From: Yoonia vestfoldensis DSM 16212
GTDB lineage: Bacteria; Pseudomonadota; Alphaproteobacteria; Rhodobacterales; Rhodobacteraceae
DNA length: 64,000 nt
Assembly (NCBI RefSeq): GCF_000382265.1
Contig: NZ_KB907984.1
Location: 1 to 64,000, forward strand
Direction: 5' to 3'
Shown here: positions 8,823-17,697 of the stretch, piece after piece
Numbering within the stretch: the stretch's first letter is position 1
Layout: each line of letters begins with the position of its first letter
Notes under the pieces: model-generated
What the model was told of the DNA's origin: nothing
The model's database searches: none
What the model saw: the letters and a program-made list of their open reading frames with translations, nothing else
Made by a program: the position numbers and the translations under genes

Positions 8823-9805
8823 AGCCCAAGCCGGTCAAAGGCTGCATCCATGGCGGACCAATCCGTCAGATGCAGCCGGACCGGCAGCGTCAGCACCTGC
8901 ATCCGAAAGGCGTCGGGCAATCGTACGGCGTCTTTTTCCGTTGTGACAAGCTGTGCGCGCTGAACCTGCGCCTCGATCTGCAACCGTTTGATCAAGGCGG
9001 GCGTCAGCGGCTGGTGATCGGCCAGCGCCTCGGCGCGGACGACATCGGCCCCCATGTCGCGCAGGGTGCGAAAGAATTTCTCGGGGTGGCCGATCCCTGC
9101 AAAGGCCAAAAGGCGCAGGTCGCGCCATGGCATCCCCGTCGGCAGCGGGGCCAGATGGCCCACCAGATGCGGCAGCGCCACGGGCCAGTCGGCGGCGAAT
9201 TTGTCCTGCGCCTCGGGCGGGCCGATGGATAACAGCATGTCCGCCCGCGCCAGACCGCGCGCGACAGGTTCGCGCAAAGGGCCAGCGGGGATCACCCGCC
9301 CGTTGCCAAACCCGCGCAGGGCATCGACGACGATGATTGACAGGTCCTTTGCCACATCGGGGTTCTGGAAGCCGTCATCGAGCAAGATCATATCCGCGCC
9401 TGCGGCCTGCGCTGCGGCGACACCTGCGGCCCTGTCGCGCGCGACCCAAGTCGGCGCAAAAGCCGCCAGCAACAGCGGTTCGTCGCCGGTCTGATCCGCC
9501 TTGTGCCGGCGTTCGCTCACCTGCACCGGTCCGGTCAGCGACCCGCCATAGCCGCGCGACACAACATGCGGATTGCGTCCGCGCGCGCGCAGTCTGTCGA
9601 TCAGGGCGATGGTCGTGGGCGTCTTGCCCGTGCCGCCCGCGTTCAGGTTGCCGATGCAGATGACCGGCACAGTGGCGCGCAGCTTGGCAGGCCTGCGTAA
9701 TCTTTGCGCCGTTCCCGATGCATAGAGCCAGCCCAAAGGCGCCAACAGCCGTGCGGCAAGCGCGGGGCTTTGCGGCGCGGTGAACCAGAACCCGGGTGCG
9801 CGCAT
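8819..9805 (-). CDS. lpxK: Tetraacyldisaccharide 4'-kinase LpxK
   Basis: A 328-residue kinase that phosphorylates the 4' position of the lipid A precursor at the inner face of the cytoplasmic membrane. The Walker A loop reads [11 protein letters not shown] at 52-62, followed by the LpxK signature SRGYGG and the GDEPLLLA region, with LLDDGFQ in the middle. The start codon directly abuts the waaA stop, so the two genes are co-transcribed and probably coupled. It completes the waaA-lpxK pair of lipid A-Kdo synthesis within a larger leftward envelope cluster. Confidence 0.95.
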   Translation of the reverse strand: MRAPGFWFTAPQSPALAARLLAPLGWLYASGTAQRLRRPAKLRATVPVICIGNLNAGGTGKTPTTIALIDRLRARGRNPHVVSRGYGGSLTGPVQVSERRHKADQTGDEPLLLAAFAPTWVARDRAAGVAAAQAAGADMILLDDGFQNPDVAKDLSIIVVDALRGFGNGRVIPAGPLREPVARGLARADMLLSIGPPEAQDKFAADWPVALPHLVGHLAPLPTGMPWRDLRLLAFAGIGHPEKFFRTLRDMGADVVRAEALADHQPLTPALIKRLQIEAQVQRAQLVTTEKDAVRLPDAFRMQVLTLPVRLHLTDWSAMDAAFDRLGL

Positions 9806-11002
9806 CTAGGCCACCCTGTCTTCAAGCCGCTGCCGGATCAGCGCGACGATCTGGTTGGTGACATCGGCCCCGCGCGATGTGACATCCCATGCGGCATGGG
9901 CCATAGCCGCGGCTTTGTCAGGCGCAAGCAATGATTCGACGGTCGGGCCGAGCGTGTCCGCCGACCGGATCAGACGCGACGCGACAGCGGCGTTCAGCCG
10001 CGCGGCATGGCGCTGATACGGCGCAACATGCGGGCCATAGAGCACGGCAGACCCAAGGGCCGCAGGTTCAAACGGGTCACGGCAGCCGCCACCGAAAAGC
10101 GTACCGCCAAGGTAGGTGACCGGCGCAATCCGATACCAAAGCCCCAGATCGGGATCGCCATCGACGACAAAAACCTGCGTCGGTTCCGACGGTTCGGCTT
10201 TTTCCGACCGCAGGGTGACATGAAATCCGAATTGACGCATGTCGTCGGCCAGTTGCAATGCGCTGTCGGGCGTGTCTGGTACGACGATCAACAGCAGGCG
10301 ATGCGCGCGGCGTCCGGCCTCTTGATGGGCCTGGCACAGCGCTTTGCAGTCGTTTGGGCGCGCTGCCGCGGCAAGCCAGACAGGGCGCGTCCCGATGGCT
10401 GCGGATACGTCGCGGCGGTCCGCCTCGTTGCAGGGCAGGACGCGGCCGCAATCCTCCATCAACCCGGTGACGACGATACGCGATTGTGGTGTTCCGGCAG
10501 CGATCAGCTTTTCCGCGGCCGCGGAATCTACGGCGAGCACGGTGTCGAATGTCGACAACAACGACCTGATCGCCCCCGGCACCCAACCGCCTGCCACCTG
10601 ATCGAGTCCGTCGCCTGACGCATCGACAAGGACACTGGGCACACGGGCAGAATGGATCGCCTCAAGCAAGACCAGGTCCAGATCGCCGCGCACCCAGATC
10701 GCCAGCAGCGGTTGCCAATGGCTGATAAAGGCCCGGATACTGTCCTTGCCTTTGGGTTCGGGTACAGCGCGCCCTGCCAGCGCAGGGTCCCAGTCGGGCA
10801 CGGTCGCGATGATCTGGATGGGGTCGGCATCGTCGGCCAGCTTGCGTTGCAGCGTCTCGATGGCGGTCAGCTGTTCCGGGAGGCTGCACCGCGCCCAGAC
10901 GATCGCGCCGTCCGGCCGGGTGGGAAATGCACGGCTGGACTTGTCCCCGTTGCCGCGCCGGAGCCCCGCCATATAGGCCGCGATTTTGAGGGATCGCGCC
11001 AT
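9806..11002 (-). CDS. waaA: Kdo transferase (WaaA/KdtA family), divergent
   Basis: A 398-residue GT-B glycosyltransferase that transfers Kdo from CMP-Kdo to lipid A precursor. The match is by overall layout: an N-terminal domain with VWARCSLPEQ where other WaaA proteins have the catalytic glutamate in a SVGE-like motif, and a C-terminal nucleotide-binding half containing YLGGTLFGGGCRDPFEPAAL, the classic GGS...EPA region. The usual N-terminal membrane anchor is absent or very short, making it a divergent member. It lies upstream of lpxK with no gap and 21 bases downstream of the DUF4170 gene. Confidence 0.85.
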   Translation of the reverse strand: MARSLKIAAYMAGLRRGNGDKSSRAFPTRPDGAIVWARCSLPEQLTAIETLQRKLADDADPIQIIATVPDWDPALAGRAVPEPKGKDSIRAFISHWQPLLAIWVRGDLDLVLLEAIHSARVPSVLVDASGDGLDQVAGGWVPGAIRSLLSTFDTVLAVDSAAAEKLIAAGTPQSRIVVTGLMEDCGRVLPCNEADRRDVSAAIGTRPVWLAAAARPNDCKALCQAHQEAGRRAHRLLLIVVPDTPDSALQLADDMRQFGFHVTLRSEKAEPSEPTQVFVVDGDPDLGLWYRIAPVTYLGGTLFGGGCRDPFEPAALGSAVLYGPHVAPYQRHAARLNAAVASRLIRSADTLGPTVESLLAPDKAAAMAHAAWDVTSRGADVTNQIVALIRQRLEDRVA

Positions 11003-11023
11003 GATCCTGCCCTTCGTCCGACG

Positions 11024-11269
11024 TCAGACGCCCAATTCTTCGGTTGCGGATGCGGCGGTTTCTTCGTCCCGCAGGCGGTGGATATGGGCAATGAAATACC
11101 GCATATGGGCATCGTCTACGGTGCGCTGTGCCGCAGCCTTCCATGCGTTATAGGCGGTCTGGTAATTCGGGAACATGCCAACGATATCGATCGCCGCAAC
11201 GTCCTTGAACGCATTCTTGGTCGGATCGACCAGTTCGCCGCCAAAAACAAGGTGCAGGCGCTGTGTCAT
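11024..11269 (-). CDS. DUF4170 domain protein
   Basis: An 81-residue soluble protein of the DUF4170 family, conserved in alphaproteobacteria and usually sited beside waaA/lpxK. The visible features are an N-terminal beta strand (RLHLVFGGEL), the motif VGMFPNYQTAYNAWKAAAQR and a basic C-terminal helix with YFIAHIHRL. No catalytic residues can be named. AAGGAATTC precedes the ATG. Position suggests a role in, or co-regulation with, lipid A-core synthesis, but the molecular function is unknown. Confidence 0.85.
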   Translation of the reverse strand: MTQRLHLVFGGELVDPTKNAFKDVAAIDIVGMFPNYQTAYNAWKAAAQRTVDDAHMRYFIAHIHRLRDEETAASATEELGV

Positions 11270-11305
11270 CGGGAATTCCTTGGATTGCTTGTCGTTGCGG
11301 AGACC

Positions 11306-12097
11306 CTAATGGTTTGGCGCCGCAGGCTCAAGCCGCGCTGCGATATCGGCGTGCAATTCATGCCCTGCCGCGATGACACCGGGCACCTGCGGATGCGGGT
11401 TGTTGAACACCAGCGGCAGGCCGCGCGGGTCGGTGACTGTGCCGCGCGCCTCGGCCACGATCAGCGCACCGGCGGCGATGTCCCATTCCCAGCTGGGGCG
11501 CAGGGTCAGCATCGCGTCAAACCGGCCTTGCGCGACAAGGCAGAGCCGGTAGGCCAGCGACGACCGGAACGCGCGTTTGAACGGCGGCAGCGCAGCACCT
11601 TTCCACAGGGCAGGAGCGAAATTAGGCTTTGATCCCAATACGGTGGCCGCATGCAGCGCTGACCGGCTGACCATGATCGGGGTGTCGTTCAGGCGCGCCC
11701 CGTCCCCTGCCGTGGCGGTGAACATCAGGTCATGCAGCGGCAGATAGACGGCAGCGGCGATCACCGCGCCGTTTTCGACGATTGCAAGGGAATGGGACCA
11801 GTCCTTTGCCCCGTCGATGAAGGCCCGCGTGCCGTCGATCGGGTCGATCACGAACTGGCGTGTGGTAGACAGACGCGCTGGGCCGTCCTGCGTTTCCTCG
11901 GACAGCCAGCCATAGTCGGGGCGTTTGTCGCGCAGAAAGTCGGCGAGCATCCGGTCGACGGCCAGATCTGCCTCGGTCACGGGGCCGGCACCGCCCGGTT
12001 TGTCGGTCACGTGCGGCGATTGGCCGAAATATCCTGTCGCGATGGTCCCCGCCTTGCGCGCGGCGGTGACCAGCAGGGCAAGATCACTCTCCCGCAA
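11306..12097 (-). CDS. cysQ: 3'(2'),5'-bisphosphate nucleotidase / inositol monophosphatase family
   Basis: A 263-residue magnesium-dependent phosphatase of the inositol monophosphatase superfamily. Metal-binding motifs are SEET at about 66-69, DPIDGT at 85-90 and WEWDIAAG near residue 210. The family includes CysQ, which hydrolyses adenosine 3',5'-bisphosphate made by sulfate assimilation; the CysQ call is likely but not certain. The frame starts at a TTG preceded by GAAGG and overlaps the end of pmbA by 14 bases, showing translational coupling. It is part of the leftward pmbA-cysQ-DUF4170-waaA-lpxK run. Confidence 0.87.
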   Translation of the reverse strand: MRESDLALLVTAARKAGTIATGYFGQSPHVTDKPGGAGPVTEADLAVDRMLADFLRDKRPDYGWLSEETQDGPARLSTTRQFVIDPIDGTRAFIDGAKDWSHSLAIVENGAVIAAAVYLPLHDLMFTATAGDGARLNDTPIMVSRSALHAATVLGSKPNFAPALWKGAALPPFKRAFRSSLAYRLCLVAQGRFDAMLTLRPSWEWDIAAGALIVAEARGTVTDPRGLPLVFNNPHPQVPGVIAAGHELHADIAARLEPAAPNH

Positions 12098-13430
12098 GGG
12101 TCAGACCTTCGACCAAAAGCGACGGGACCGCGCGCGACAGATGCAGCTGCGCGTCATTGGCGGGGATCAGCGTCAGCAGCATGTCGCGTAGATTGCCCGC
12201 AACGGTGCATTCGTTCACCGGATAGGCGATAGCCCCATTTTCCACCCAGAACCCTGCCGCCCCGCGCGAATAATCGCCCGTATTGGGGTTGATCGTGGAC
12301 CCGATCATCGAGGTGACCAGCAGCCCCGTGCCCATCTGCGCGATCAGATCGTCGCGCGAGGCTGTGCCTTGGGTCATGCTGATATTCGTCAGGCTGGGCG
12401 ATGGTGGCGCGCCCGTGGACCGTGCCGCATTGGCGGTGCTGTCCAGCCCCAGCTTGCGCCCTGTCGCAAGGTCCAGCGTCCAGCCCGTCAGCACCCCGTC
12501 ATCGACGATGGCGCGGCGCGCGGTGGGCAGGCCTTCGGCGTCGTAAAGCCGCGATCCGGACACACGCGCGCGGTGCGGATCCTCAATCACCGACAGCCCC
12601 TTGGGCAGCACCTGCGCGCCCAGCGCGTCGCGCAGCCAGCTTGACCCGCGCGCGATGGCGGCGCCGTTCGTGGCCTGCAACAGATGGCCGATCAGCGCAC
12701 TGGCGATGCGTTCGTCGAACAGCACCGGATAGGCGCCCGTCTTGGGACGGCGTGCGCCGCTGCGTTCCACCGCGCGTTCCGCCGCGCGGGTGCCGATGGC
12801 ATCGGCGTCGCGCAGGTCGGCGCGAAAGACGCGGTTGTCATAGTCGTAGTCGCGTTCCATCGCCGTGCCGGTCCCACTGATCGCCACACAGGACAGGCCG
12901 CTATCGGTGCGGGTGTAGCCTGCGGAAAATCCGTTGGTCGCGGCCAGATGCACCCGGCGGCGGGAATACCCGGCAGAGGCCGATTGCACCTGCGACACGC
13001 CCGCATTGCGCAGCGCCGCCGCCTCGGCGCGGGCGGCCTGATCCTGCAGCATCGCGGGATCGGGTTCATCGGCGGGGTCGTGCATTTCCAGCGCGGCATT
13101 GTCCGTCGCCTGCGCCAGTTGCGCGGGATCGGCAAGACCCGCATGGGGGTCTTCGGGGGCTTCCATCGCCATGGCTACAGCGCGTTCGGCCATCTGGCGC
13201 AGCGTGTCGGGCTTGGTATCGGACGACGACACGCAGGCCTGCCGTTTGCCAATCAGCACCCGCAGCCCGATGTCGATCCCTTCCGAACGTTCGGCATGTT
13301 CGAGCGCACCACCCCGCACGTCGATCGACAGCGATGTGCCGTCCACCGCGATGGCATCGGCGGCATCGGCCCCGGCCTTGCGGGCGATGTCGATCAATTG
13401 GTGGGTCAGGTCGGACAGGGATTGTGTCAT
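12084..13430 (-). CDS. pmbA: TldD/PmbA family protein (metalloprotease-related)
   Basis: A 448-residue protein of the TldD/PmbA family. In E. coli the TldD-TldE(PmbA) heterodimer is a protease that matures microcin B17 and degrades unfolded CcdA. PmbA itself lacks the zinc-binding HExxxH, and none is visible here. Recognisable stretches include TDSGLSCVAISGTGTAMERD, an N-terminal ALEHAERSEGIDIGLRVLIG and the C-terminal SRGAAGFWVENG. The ATG follows GGAAGC at good spacing and gives the normal length. It heads a leftward cluster. No tldD is in this window. Confidence 0.93.
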   Translation of the reverse strand: MTQSLSDLTHQLIDIARKAGADAADAIAVDGTSLSIDVRGGALEHAERSEGIDIGLRVLIGKRQACVSSSDTKPDTLRQMAERAVAMAMEAPEDPHAGLADPAQLAQATDNAALEMHDPADEPDPAMLQDQAARAEAAALRNAGVSQVQSASAGYSRRRVHLAATNGFSAGYTRTDSGLSCVAISGTGTAMERDYDYDNRVFRADLRDADAIGTRAAERAVERSGARRPKTGAYPVLFDERIASALIGHLLQATNGAAIARGSSWLRDALGAQVLPKGLSVIEDPHRARVSGSRLYDAEGLPTARRAIVDDGVLTGWTLDLATGRKLGLDSTANAARSTGAPPSPSLTNISMTQGTASRDDLIAQMGTGLLVTSMIGSTINPNTGDYSRGAAGFWVENGAIAYPVNECTVAGNLRDMLLTLIPANDAQLHLSRAVPSLLVEGLTLAGE

Positions 13431-13499
13431 GGCGCTTCCTTTGCTCATCAAAGACCTAGTGCGCGGGCAAGGGCGCTGCAAGGCTGTGACACGACATGC

Positions 13500-13528
13500 A
13501 AACGGCGCGCCGGTCTCCCGACGCGCCG
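13500..13528 (-). terminator. Probable terminator after the DUF2125-like gene
   Basis: On the minus strand CGGCGCGTCGG-GAGA-CCGGCGCGCCG forms an 11-bp stem with one G-U pair and a GAGA tetraloop, followed by only three T. The stem is very stable but the T-run is short, so termination efficiency is uncertain. Confidence 0.6.
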
Positions 13529-13547
13529 CAATAATGTTCGAAACCGA

Positions 13548-15050
13548 TCAGCGGATGCGCTGACCGTTCGCCAGAACCTCACCATCTTCGGTGACTTCCA
13601 ACCGGGTCTCCAACTGGTCGTCGCCGGTTGAGCGGGCGAACATGCCCATCATCATGCGGGGCGCCATGACCTGATCGGCGGGCAGAAGTCCCATGGTCAC
13701 CAGATTGTCCAGCAGACCGTTCAGCCCGTTGATTTGTACGGTCACCTCGCCTTCGGGGCGGGGCAGCGGGGCGAATGTGACCATGTCGCTGTTGTCGAAG
13801 GTAAAGGCACCGTCGCCCGTCACGCTGGCACCCGCGACCGAGATGTCGAGGTCGGTCAGCGAGACTTCGGACAATTCGAACGGCATGTCGCTGTTCATCA
13901 TCGCCTGTTCCTGCGTGGGGTCCATCACGTCGAACAGCGGACGGGCCATGCCGGCCAGACCGATCTTGATCGTCGCGGGATCGCGCGGCAGCACGCCGGA
14001 CGGATCGAACAGCGACCAGATCATGTCGCTGACAGTCAGATCGGCAAGTTCAATGCCAAAGGCAAAGGGCTGGGCCGTGTCGGATGCGGCGACGGGCATC
14101 TCAAGGTTGAACCCATAGGCCGACAGACCGATGTCGATCGGGAAAGGTGCGGCATTCGAGATGAACGTCGCGACGATATCGGTGGTGCGGCCGGAATAGG
14201 CAAGCGTCTCGGCGCTGACCAGCGTCGTCAGCGAGCCTGCACCCGAACTGAACGACCCCGACACCTGATCGCCATCGGCATTGATGTCGAACACGTATTC
14301 GCTGCTGTCCACGGTATACCCGGCAGAGATCGAGGTGCCGTCTGCGATCTGGTTGTTTTCATCGAACATCACGCCATCCAGCGGCATCGCCAATTCGGCC
14401 TGCATGTTGAGCCCGCTGATCTTGCCACCGCCGGTGATGTATTCGCCGCCGCCGTCGGGAAGCTGCACATCGACCAGAATGTCGATTGATTCAAATGAAC
14501 CTTCGTAGGTCAGGTCGCGCATCTCTCCCAGACGGGTGGTATAGGTGCCTGTCAGGTTGTTGCCGGTCAGGCTGACATCGCCCGTAAAGGTGAAGTCGCC
14601 ATCGACGATATTCTCCAACGCAACGGTATAGCTGTCGGCGCTGACGGCGTAATCAATGGCGTCGGCGGTGCCGCTGGCGATCATCTCCAGACCGGACTGG
14701 GTGACCAGCACGGTCACGGTCACACCTGCGTCATCGGTTACGGTGACAGGAAAGCTGTCGGCCATCGTCACGGCAACGGTCCCGTCGCCCTGTTCCGTCA
14801 GGATGATGTCGCCCATGGCGGCGCTGACGTTCAGTTCTTCCTGCACCATGTTCAGCGCGATGTCGCGCACGGTCAGCGTGTCGCCGGACATGTCTTCGGA
14901 TCCGACCGTCAGCGTGTCCGGGCCGTACAGGCTCAACTGTGCTTTCCAGTCGTCCCAAACTTGCTGGGCGGACACATCGGCCATTGCCGCAGTGCCAGTC
15001 AAGAGTGCCGCTAGACAGACAGCACCGCGCAAAGTCGTTCTACAGGTCAT
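13548..15050 (-). CDS. Large periplasmic protein, DUF2125-like
   Basis: A 500-residue exported protein with a signal peptide (CLAALLTGTAAMA, cleavage near residue 24). The long mature part is rich in aspartate, serine and threonine and built of repeated beta-strand-like segments such as DGDFTFTGDVSLTGNN and DMVTFAPLPRPEGEV. The style and length fit DUF2125 proteins of Rhodobacteraceae, which are predicted periplasmic and somewhat AsmA-like, but the assignment is by memory. The ATG after GAAGGGAAC was preferred over one 15 bases upstream. It has its own promoter region shared with the divergent SDR gene. Function is unknown. Confidence 0.75.
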   Translation of the reverse strand: MTCRTTLRGAVCLAALLTGTAAMADVSAQQVWDDWKAQLSLYGPDTLTVGSEDMSGDTLTVRDIALNMVQEELNVSAAMGDIILTEQGDGTVAVTMADSFPVTVTDDAGVTVTVLVTQSGLEMIASGTADAIDYAVSADSYTVALENIVDGDFTFTGDVSLTGNNLTGTYTTRLGEMRDLTYEGSFESIDILVDVQLPDGGGEYITGGGKISGLNMQAELAMPLDGVMFDENNQIADGTSISAGYTVDSSEYVFDINADGDQVSGSFSSGAGSLTTLVSAETLAYSGRTTDIVATFISNAAPFPIDIGLSAYGFNLEMPVAASDTAQPFAFGIELADLTVSDMIWSLFDPSGVLPRDPATIKIGLAGMARPLFDVMDPTQEQAMMNSDMPFELSEVSLTDLDISVAGASVTGDGAFTFDNSDMVTFAPLPRPEGEVTVQINGLNGLLDNLVTMGLLPADQVMAPRMMMGMFARSTGDDQLETRLEVTEDGEVLANGQRIR

Positions 15051-15167
15051 CGAGTTCCCTTCCATTCTGGGTTTGCCTATCCGGTCCGAGTCTTCCAACA
15101 AACGCCAAGGAAGGATAGCATCGACGAAAGTGTTACTCATCCGCTGGCCAGACCGAAAGGGATTGAT

Positions 15168-15926
15168 GTGAAAAAGTTCGATTTGATGGGGAAAACCGTT
15201 CTGATCACCGGTGCAAGCCGCGGCATCGGAGAGGCTGCTGCGCGGGAATTTGCCAAGCAAGGCGCGAATGTTGCCCTGATTGCGCGCACAACCGACGATA
15301 TTGCCCGAATTGCAGGCGATATCGGAGAGAAGGCGCTGGCGATTCCCTGTGACGTCTCCCGTTACGTGCAGGTCGAACAGGCTGTCGCCGCCACGGCCCA
15401 GACCTTTGGCGGGCTGGACGTGCTGATCAACAACGCAGGTATCGTCGATCCGATGGGCGATTTCGGTGATCTTGACCCTGACGACTGGGCGCGCACGGTC
15501 GATATCAACCTCAAGGGCGTGATGTACGGGATGCGCGCGGTCGTCCCCGGCATGATCGCGCAGGGGCACGGCACGATCCTCAATATCTCTTCGGGGGCGG
15601 CGCATAACCCGGTGCAGGGCTGGACCGCCTATTGCGCGTCGAAGGCAGGCGCCTACATGCTGACCCGCACGGTCGATCTGGAATGTCGCGCTAAGGGGCT
15701 GCGGGTTCTGGGCCTGTCGCCCGGCACTGTCGCAACCCAGATGCAGCGCGATATCAAGGAATCCGGCATCAGCCCCGTCAGCCAGCTGGATTGGTCGGTG
15801 CATATCCCGCCCGCATGGCCCGCAAAGGCGCTCGTCTGGATGTGTACGCCGGAGGCGGACCCCTATCTGGGGCAGGACGTCAGCCTTCGCGACGCGGATA
15901 TCCGCAAGATGGTCGGCCTTGCATGA
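15168..15926 (+). CDS. Short-chain dehydrogenase/reductase
   Basis: A 252-residue classical SDR. The NAD(P) motif TGASRGIG is at 14-21, NNAG follows strand 4, the catalytic serine lies in ILNISSGAA and the catalytic pair in YCASK near residue 162. It starts with GTG after AAAGGGA. The substrate is unknown. It heads a three-gene operon whose members overlap by ATGA, with enoyl-CoA hydratase and an HI0933-type flavoprotein following. That context suggests a small acyl or short-chain oxidation function, which is inference. Confidence 0.92.
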   Translation: MKKFDLMGKTVLITGASRGIGEAAAREFAKQGANVALIARTTDDIARIAGDIGEKALAIPCDVSRYVQVEQAVAATAQTFGGLDVLINNAGIVDPMGDFGDLDPDDWARTVDINLKGVMYGMRAVVPGMIAQGHGTILNISSGAAHNPVQGWTAYCASKAGAYMLTRTVDLECRAKGLRVLGLSPGTVATQMQRDIKESGISPVSQLDWSVHIPPAWPAKALVWMCTPEADPYLGQDVSLRDADIRKMVGLA

Positions 15927-16537
15927 TCCGCACTGACAGGGACGGCGACAGTCTGATCGTCACCATCGACCGGCCTGACAAGGCGGGGGCGCTGACGGCT
16001 GCGATGCTGACAGACCTTGCCGATATTGCCCAAGGCGCGCGCGATGCAAAGTTACTGATCCTGACCGGCACAGGCCGCGTGTTCAGCGCCGGTGCCGATC
16101 TGGATGCCGCGCGCGCTGGTTTGGCCACCGATCCGGTCTGGGAACGGCTGTCAGGCGCGATTGCCGCCTGCCGTGGTCTGACCATTGCCGCCTTGAACGG
16201 CACAGCGGCGGGGGGTGCCTTGGGCATGGTGCTGGCCTGCGATTTGCGGATCGCAGTGGCACAGACACGCTTTTTCTATCCGGTGATGAAACTGGGCTTT
16301 CTGCCGCAACCGTCCGATCCGGTGCGCATGGCGCGGCTGATCGGCCCGGCGCGGGCCAAGATGATCCTGATGGCGGGGCAAAAGATCGACGCGGAAACGG
16401 CGCTGGCGTGGGGCCTGATCGACCGGATTGCGCCGGATGAGGCGCTGCTGCAAACAGCCCGCGATCTGGGGGCGGATGTCTGTGCCGCCACGCCCGCCCA
16501 TGTTGCCGCGATCAAGCGGATGATCGACCCCGCATGA
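15923..16537 (+). CDS. Enoyl-CoA hydratase/isomerase family protein (short)
   Basis: A 204-residue crotonase-fold protein, shorter than the usual 250-260. The CoA-binding and oxyanion-hole segments are visible: FSAGADLDAAR and LNGTAAGGALGMVLACDLRI. The C-terminal helical part is reduced. The usual catalytic glutamates are not obvious after the glycine-rich stretch, so the reaction (hydratase, isomerase or hydrolase) cannot be named. The ATG overlaps the SDR stop as ATGA, and its own stop overlaps the next start in the same way. Confidence 0.87.
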   Translation: MIRTDRDGDSLIVTIDRPDKAGALTAAMLTDLADIAQGARDAKLLILTGTGRVFSAGADLDAARAGLATDPVWERLSGAIAACRGLTIAALNGTAAGGALGMVLACDLRIAVAQTRFFYPVMKLGFLPQPSDPVRMARLIGPARAKMILMAGQKIDAETALAWGLIDRIAPDEALLQTARDLGADVCAATPAHVAAIKRMIDPA

Positions 16538-17697
16538 CCGATGTCCTTGTGATTGGCGCAGGCCCTGCCGGTCTGATGGCGGCAGAGGGTGCCGCCGCAC
16601 GGGGCGCTTTTGTGACGGTGGTGGACGCCATGCCGTCTGTCGGGCGCAAGTTCCTGATGGCGGGTAAATCAGGGCTGAACCTGACCAAGAACGAGGATAT
16701 GGCCAGCTATCTGGCGGCCTTCGGCCCTTTGCCCGACAGTTTGCGCACCATTCTGGCCGGTTTCGGCCCGCAGGATGTGATGCGCTGGGCCGAAGGGCTG
16801 GATCAGCCCCTGTTCACCGGATCAACGGGCCGCGTGTTTCCCGTGGCGATGAAAGCCTCGCCCTTGCTGCGCGCGTGGCTGGCGCGGTTGGGGGCGGCGG
16901 GTGTGACCTTGCAGACGCGCTGGCGCTGGACCGGCTGGCAGGACGATGCGCTGGTGTTCGATACGCCCCAAGGTGTGCAAGTAATCCGCGCCAAGTCCGT
17001 CGTGCTGGCGCTGGGCGGGGGCAGTTGGGCGCGGCTGGGGTCGGATGGCGCATGGACGCAGCATCTGCCCGATGTCACGGCCCCTTTTGCGCCTGCGAAT
17101 ATGGGCTTTGTCGTCGACTGGTCGCCGCATATGGCGCGGCACCTTGGTGCGCCGGTCAAGGCGGTGGCGATGACGGCGGGGGCGGTCACGACGCGGGGCG
17201 AATGCATCATTTCCGCACGCGGGATAGAAGGCGGCGGCATCTATGCGCTGTCGCGCGCGATGCGCGAAGGTGCGCCGCTGGTCATGGACCTTTTGCCCGA
17301 CTGGACGCTGGCACAGGTGCGCAGCGCCTTGGCGAAACCGCGCGGCAAGGCGAGCGTCACCAACCACCTGCGCAAGGTCCTGCGGCTGGACCCTGTGCGC
17401 CTTGCGCTGCTGGCGGAATTCGGGATGCCCTATCCCGACGATCTGGCCCCGCTGATCAAGGCGGTGCCGATCCGTCACGCAGGCCCCCGCCCGCTGGACG
17501 AGGCGATTTCCACGGCGGGGGGTGTCAGGCTCGACGCGCTGACCGATGATCTGATGCTGCGCGACCGTCCGGGCGTGTTCTGTGCCGGTGAAATGCTGGA
17601 TTGGGAGGCGCCGACAGGCGGCTACCTGATCAGCGCCAGCATGGCGACAGGGCGTCAGGCGGGTCTTGCGGCAGCGGATTACGCCAAAAGCCGCTGA
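16534..17697 (+). CDS. HI0933-family FAD-dependent oxidoreductase
   Basis: A 387-residue flavoprotein. The FAD dinucleotide-binding motif VIGAGPAGLMAAEGAA is at the N terminus, and GRKFLMAGKSGLNLTKNE is the hallmark of the HI0933/BaiN-like family. Near the C terminus PTGGYLISASMATGRQAG closes the FAD site. Members are mostly uncharacterised; some reduce double bonds. It is the last gene of the operon, coupled by ATGA to the hydratase. Its 3' end overlaps the convergent glutathione transferase gene by 19 bases, so no separate terminator exists. Confidence 0.92.
   Translation: MTDVLVIGAGPAGLMAAEGAAARGAFVTVVDAMPSVGRKFLMAGKSGLNLTKNEDMASYLAAFGPLPDSLRTILAGFGPQDVMRWAEGLDQPLFTGSTGRVFPVAMKASPLLRAWLARLGAAGVTLQTRWRWTGWQDDALVFDTPQGVQVIRAKSVVLALGGGSWARLGSDGAWTQHLPDVTAPFAPANMGFVVDWSPHMARHLGAPVKAVAMTAGAVTTRGECIISARGIEGGGIYALSRAMREGAPLVMDLLPDWTLAQVRSALAKPRGKASVTNHLRKVLRLDPVRLALLAEFGMPYPDDLAPLIKAVPIRHAGPRPLDEAISTAGGVRLDALTDDLMLRDRPGVFCAGEMLDWEAPTGGYLISASMATGRQAGLAAADYAKSR

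Noticed and set aside
15051..15803. Leftward extension of the DUF2125-like protein by about 250 residues
   Set aside because: The extension is antisense to the SDR gene. The signal peptide at the chosen ATG gives the true start.
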